DNA from: Alphaproteobacteria bacterium
GTDB taxonomy: Bacteria > Pseudomonadota > Alphaproteobacteria > Sphingomonadales > Emcibacteraceae
DNA: 23,245 bases
Assembly: GCA_013152615.1 (NCBI GenBank)
Contig: JAADGA010000262.1
Coordinates: 1-23,245, forward strand
Direction: 5' to 3'
Positions 22,406 to 23,245 of the stretch are shown in pieces. Both the position numbers and the translations under genes were made by a program. A model generated the notes under the pieces. It saw only the letters and a list, made by a program, of their open reading frames with translations. It was not told the DNA's origin and searched no databases. Within the stretch, counting starts at the first letter, position 1. Each line of letters starts with the position of its first letter.

Positions 22406-23245
22406 TTTTTCTGTCGACAGGCTCTCCGGTGCGATGCTCGCCCATAGCGTCCGGCTGCCGTCCGGCCTGCTAAAAAAGGGTCATATTTTGACCGAATCCG
22501 ACATTAGGGCGTTGGGGAAAAATAATATTACTCACGTCATAGCGGCAATTCCGGATGCCTCGGATATGACCGAGGATGAGGCGGCCCGGGAAATCTCGGA
22601 TCATATTGCCGGTGATCATATCACCTGTGCCGAGGCCTTTACCGGCCGGGTCAATCTTTATGCGGCGGCGGACGGGCTGGTGAAGATCAATGCAGCGGCG
22701 GTCAATCAGTTGAACCATCAGGACGAGGCGATCACGCTGGCGACCATTAGCCCGCATGCCATCGTTCGCACGGGCCAGATGGTGGCCACGGTCAAGATTA
22801 TCCCGCTGGCGGCCGAGCGGCAGGCGGTGATAAACCTTGTTGCTGACACCGCGGGCCGTCTGCTTAATTTACACCCTTTCCAGCCGCAAACAGCGATCAT
22901 GATTCAGACGGTATTATCCGGTACCACCGAAAAACTGTTCGAAAAAGCCAAACGTGTCATGACGCACCGGCTGGCGGCTTTTGCAACGGCCCTTGTTGAT
23001 GACGTTAAATGCGCTCATGAGGAAAAAGCCCTGGCCGATCTCCTGCTGGAAAGAACCCGGACAGATCATGACATGATATTGATTATGGGGGCATCCGCAA
23101 TTACCGACCGGCGGGATGTTATTCCGGCGGCGATCATGCGCGCAGGCGGACAGATCATTCATTACGGTATGCCGGTTGACCCGGGCAACCTGATGCTGCT
23201 GGCCAAATTGCATGGTAAATGGGTGTTGGGGCTGCCGGGCTGTTC
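22392..23245 (+). CDS. Molybdopterin-binding/NTP-transferase (MobA-like) protein, N-terminal part
   Basis: This gene runs off the right edge; 284 codons are visible. The N-terminus MKFGNFSVDRLSGAMLAHSV and the region with LLKKGHILTESDIRALG are typical of an alphaproteobacterial protein that fuses a MoeA/MogA-like molybdopterin-binding domain to a C-terminal cytidylyltransferase domain. The molybdopterin-binding signature GASAITDRRDVIP is at residues 233-245. The expected role is maturation of molybdenum cofactor to the cytosine dinucleotide form used by molybdenum hydroxylases, which agrees with the overlapping xdhC-type gene. The nucleotidyltransferase half is beyond the window, so the fusion is predicted and not seen. 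ATG 22392 has no separate strong SD, consistent with coupling to xdhC. Confidence 0.85.
   Translation, partial: MKFGNFSVDRLSGAMLAHSVRLPSGLLKKGHILTESDIRALGKNNITHVIAAIPDASDMTEDEAAREISDHIAGDHITCAEAFTGRVNLYAAADGLVKINAAAVNQLNHQDEAITLATISPHAIVRTGQMVATVKIIPLAAERQAVINLVADTAGRLLNLHPFQPQTAIMIQTVLSGTTEKLFEKAKRVMTHRLAAFATALVDDVKCAHEEKALADLLLERTRTDHDMILIMGASAITDRRDVIPAAIMRAGGQIIHYGMPVDPGNLMLLAKLHGKWVLGLPGC

Overview
The window looks like a chromosomal piece of an alphaproteobacterium with moderate GC content. The evidence is a PHB-mobilisation pair with a TTGC-N3-GCAA operator-like site, a CoxI-type XdhC gene overlapping a molybdopterin-binding/nucleotidyltransferase gene, and an exosortase-A (PEP-CTERM) type surface-polysaccharide locus. 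A marine lineage such as Emcibacterales, Kordiimonadales or Sneathiellales would fit, but the sequence alone does not fix the order. No tRNA, rRNA, CRISPR array, insertion sequence or phage gene was seen. No gene-free stretch exceeds 300 bases; the longest gaps (about 155, 194 and 188 bases) are promoter-type spacers before phaZ, the acyltransferase and epsB.

Layout. (1) Positions 1-519 hold the 3' end of prfC (release factor 3). (2) Positions 581-2874 are a PHB-use unit: a 37-residue membrane miniprotein and 3-hydroxybutyrate dehydrogenase on the minus strand, divergent from an intracellular PHB depolymerase (phaZ). One 11-bp palindrome can serve as the -35 region of both divergent promoters. 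(3) Positions 2894-7799 hold a PaaK/LuxE-like adenylate-forming enzyme (minus), then on the plus strand an exosortase-system N-acyl amino acid synthase-like acyltransferase and a two-half RND/MMPL exporter. Together they suggest an acyl-lipid synthesis and export module. (4) Positions 7988-18216 are the PEP-CTERM/exopolysaccharide block: the EpsB-type sugar transferase, the two-component pair PrsK/PrsR (sigma-54 activator), the TPR protein PrsT and two exosortase-A-associated glycosyltransferases. No exosortase and no PEP-CTERM substrate protein lies inside the window. (5) Positions 18267-23245 are housekeeping and metabolic genes: argG, convergent malonyl-CoA synthetase (matB), a small VOC protein, xdhC and a truncated molybdopterin-binding/MobA-like gene.

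The most striking observation is that prsT is broken twice, each time by an exact short tandem duplication (8 bp at 13093-13108 and 11 bp at 14535-14556). Deleting one copy at each place rebuilds a continuous gene of about 931 codons with its TPR register intact. Two further short tandem duplications lie nearby: 12 bp in frame inside the ligase gene, and 24 bp across the acyltransferase stop codon. All four fall in or beside the acyl-lipid/PEP-CTERM region. This points either to slippage-prone, possibly reversible on/off switching of the locus or to recent loss of function in this isolate.
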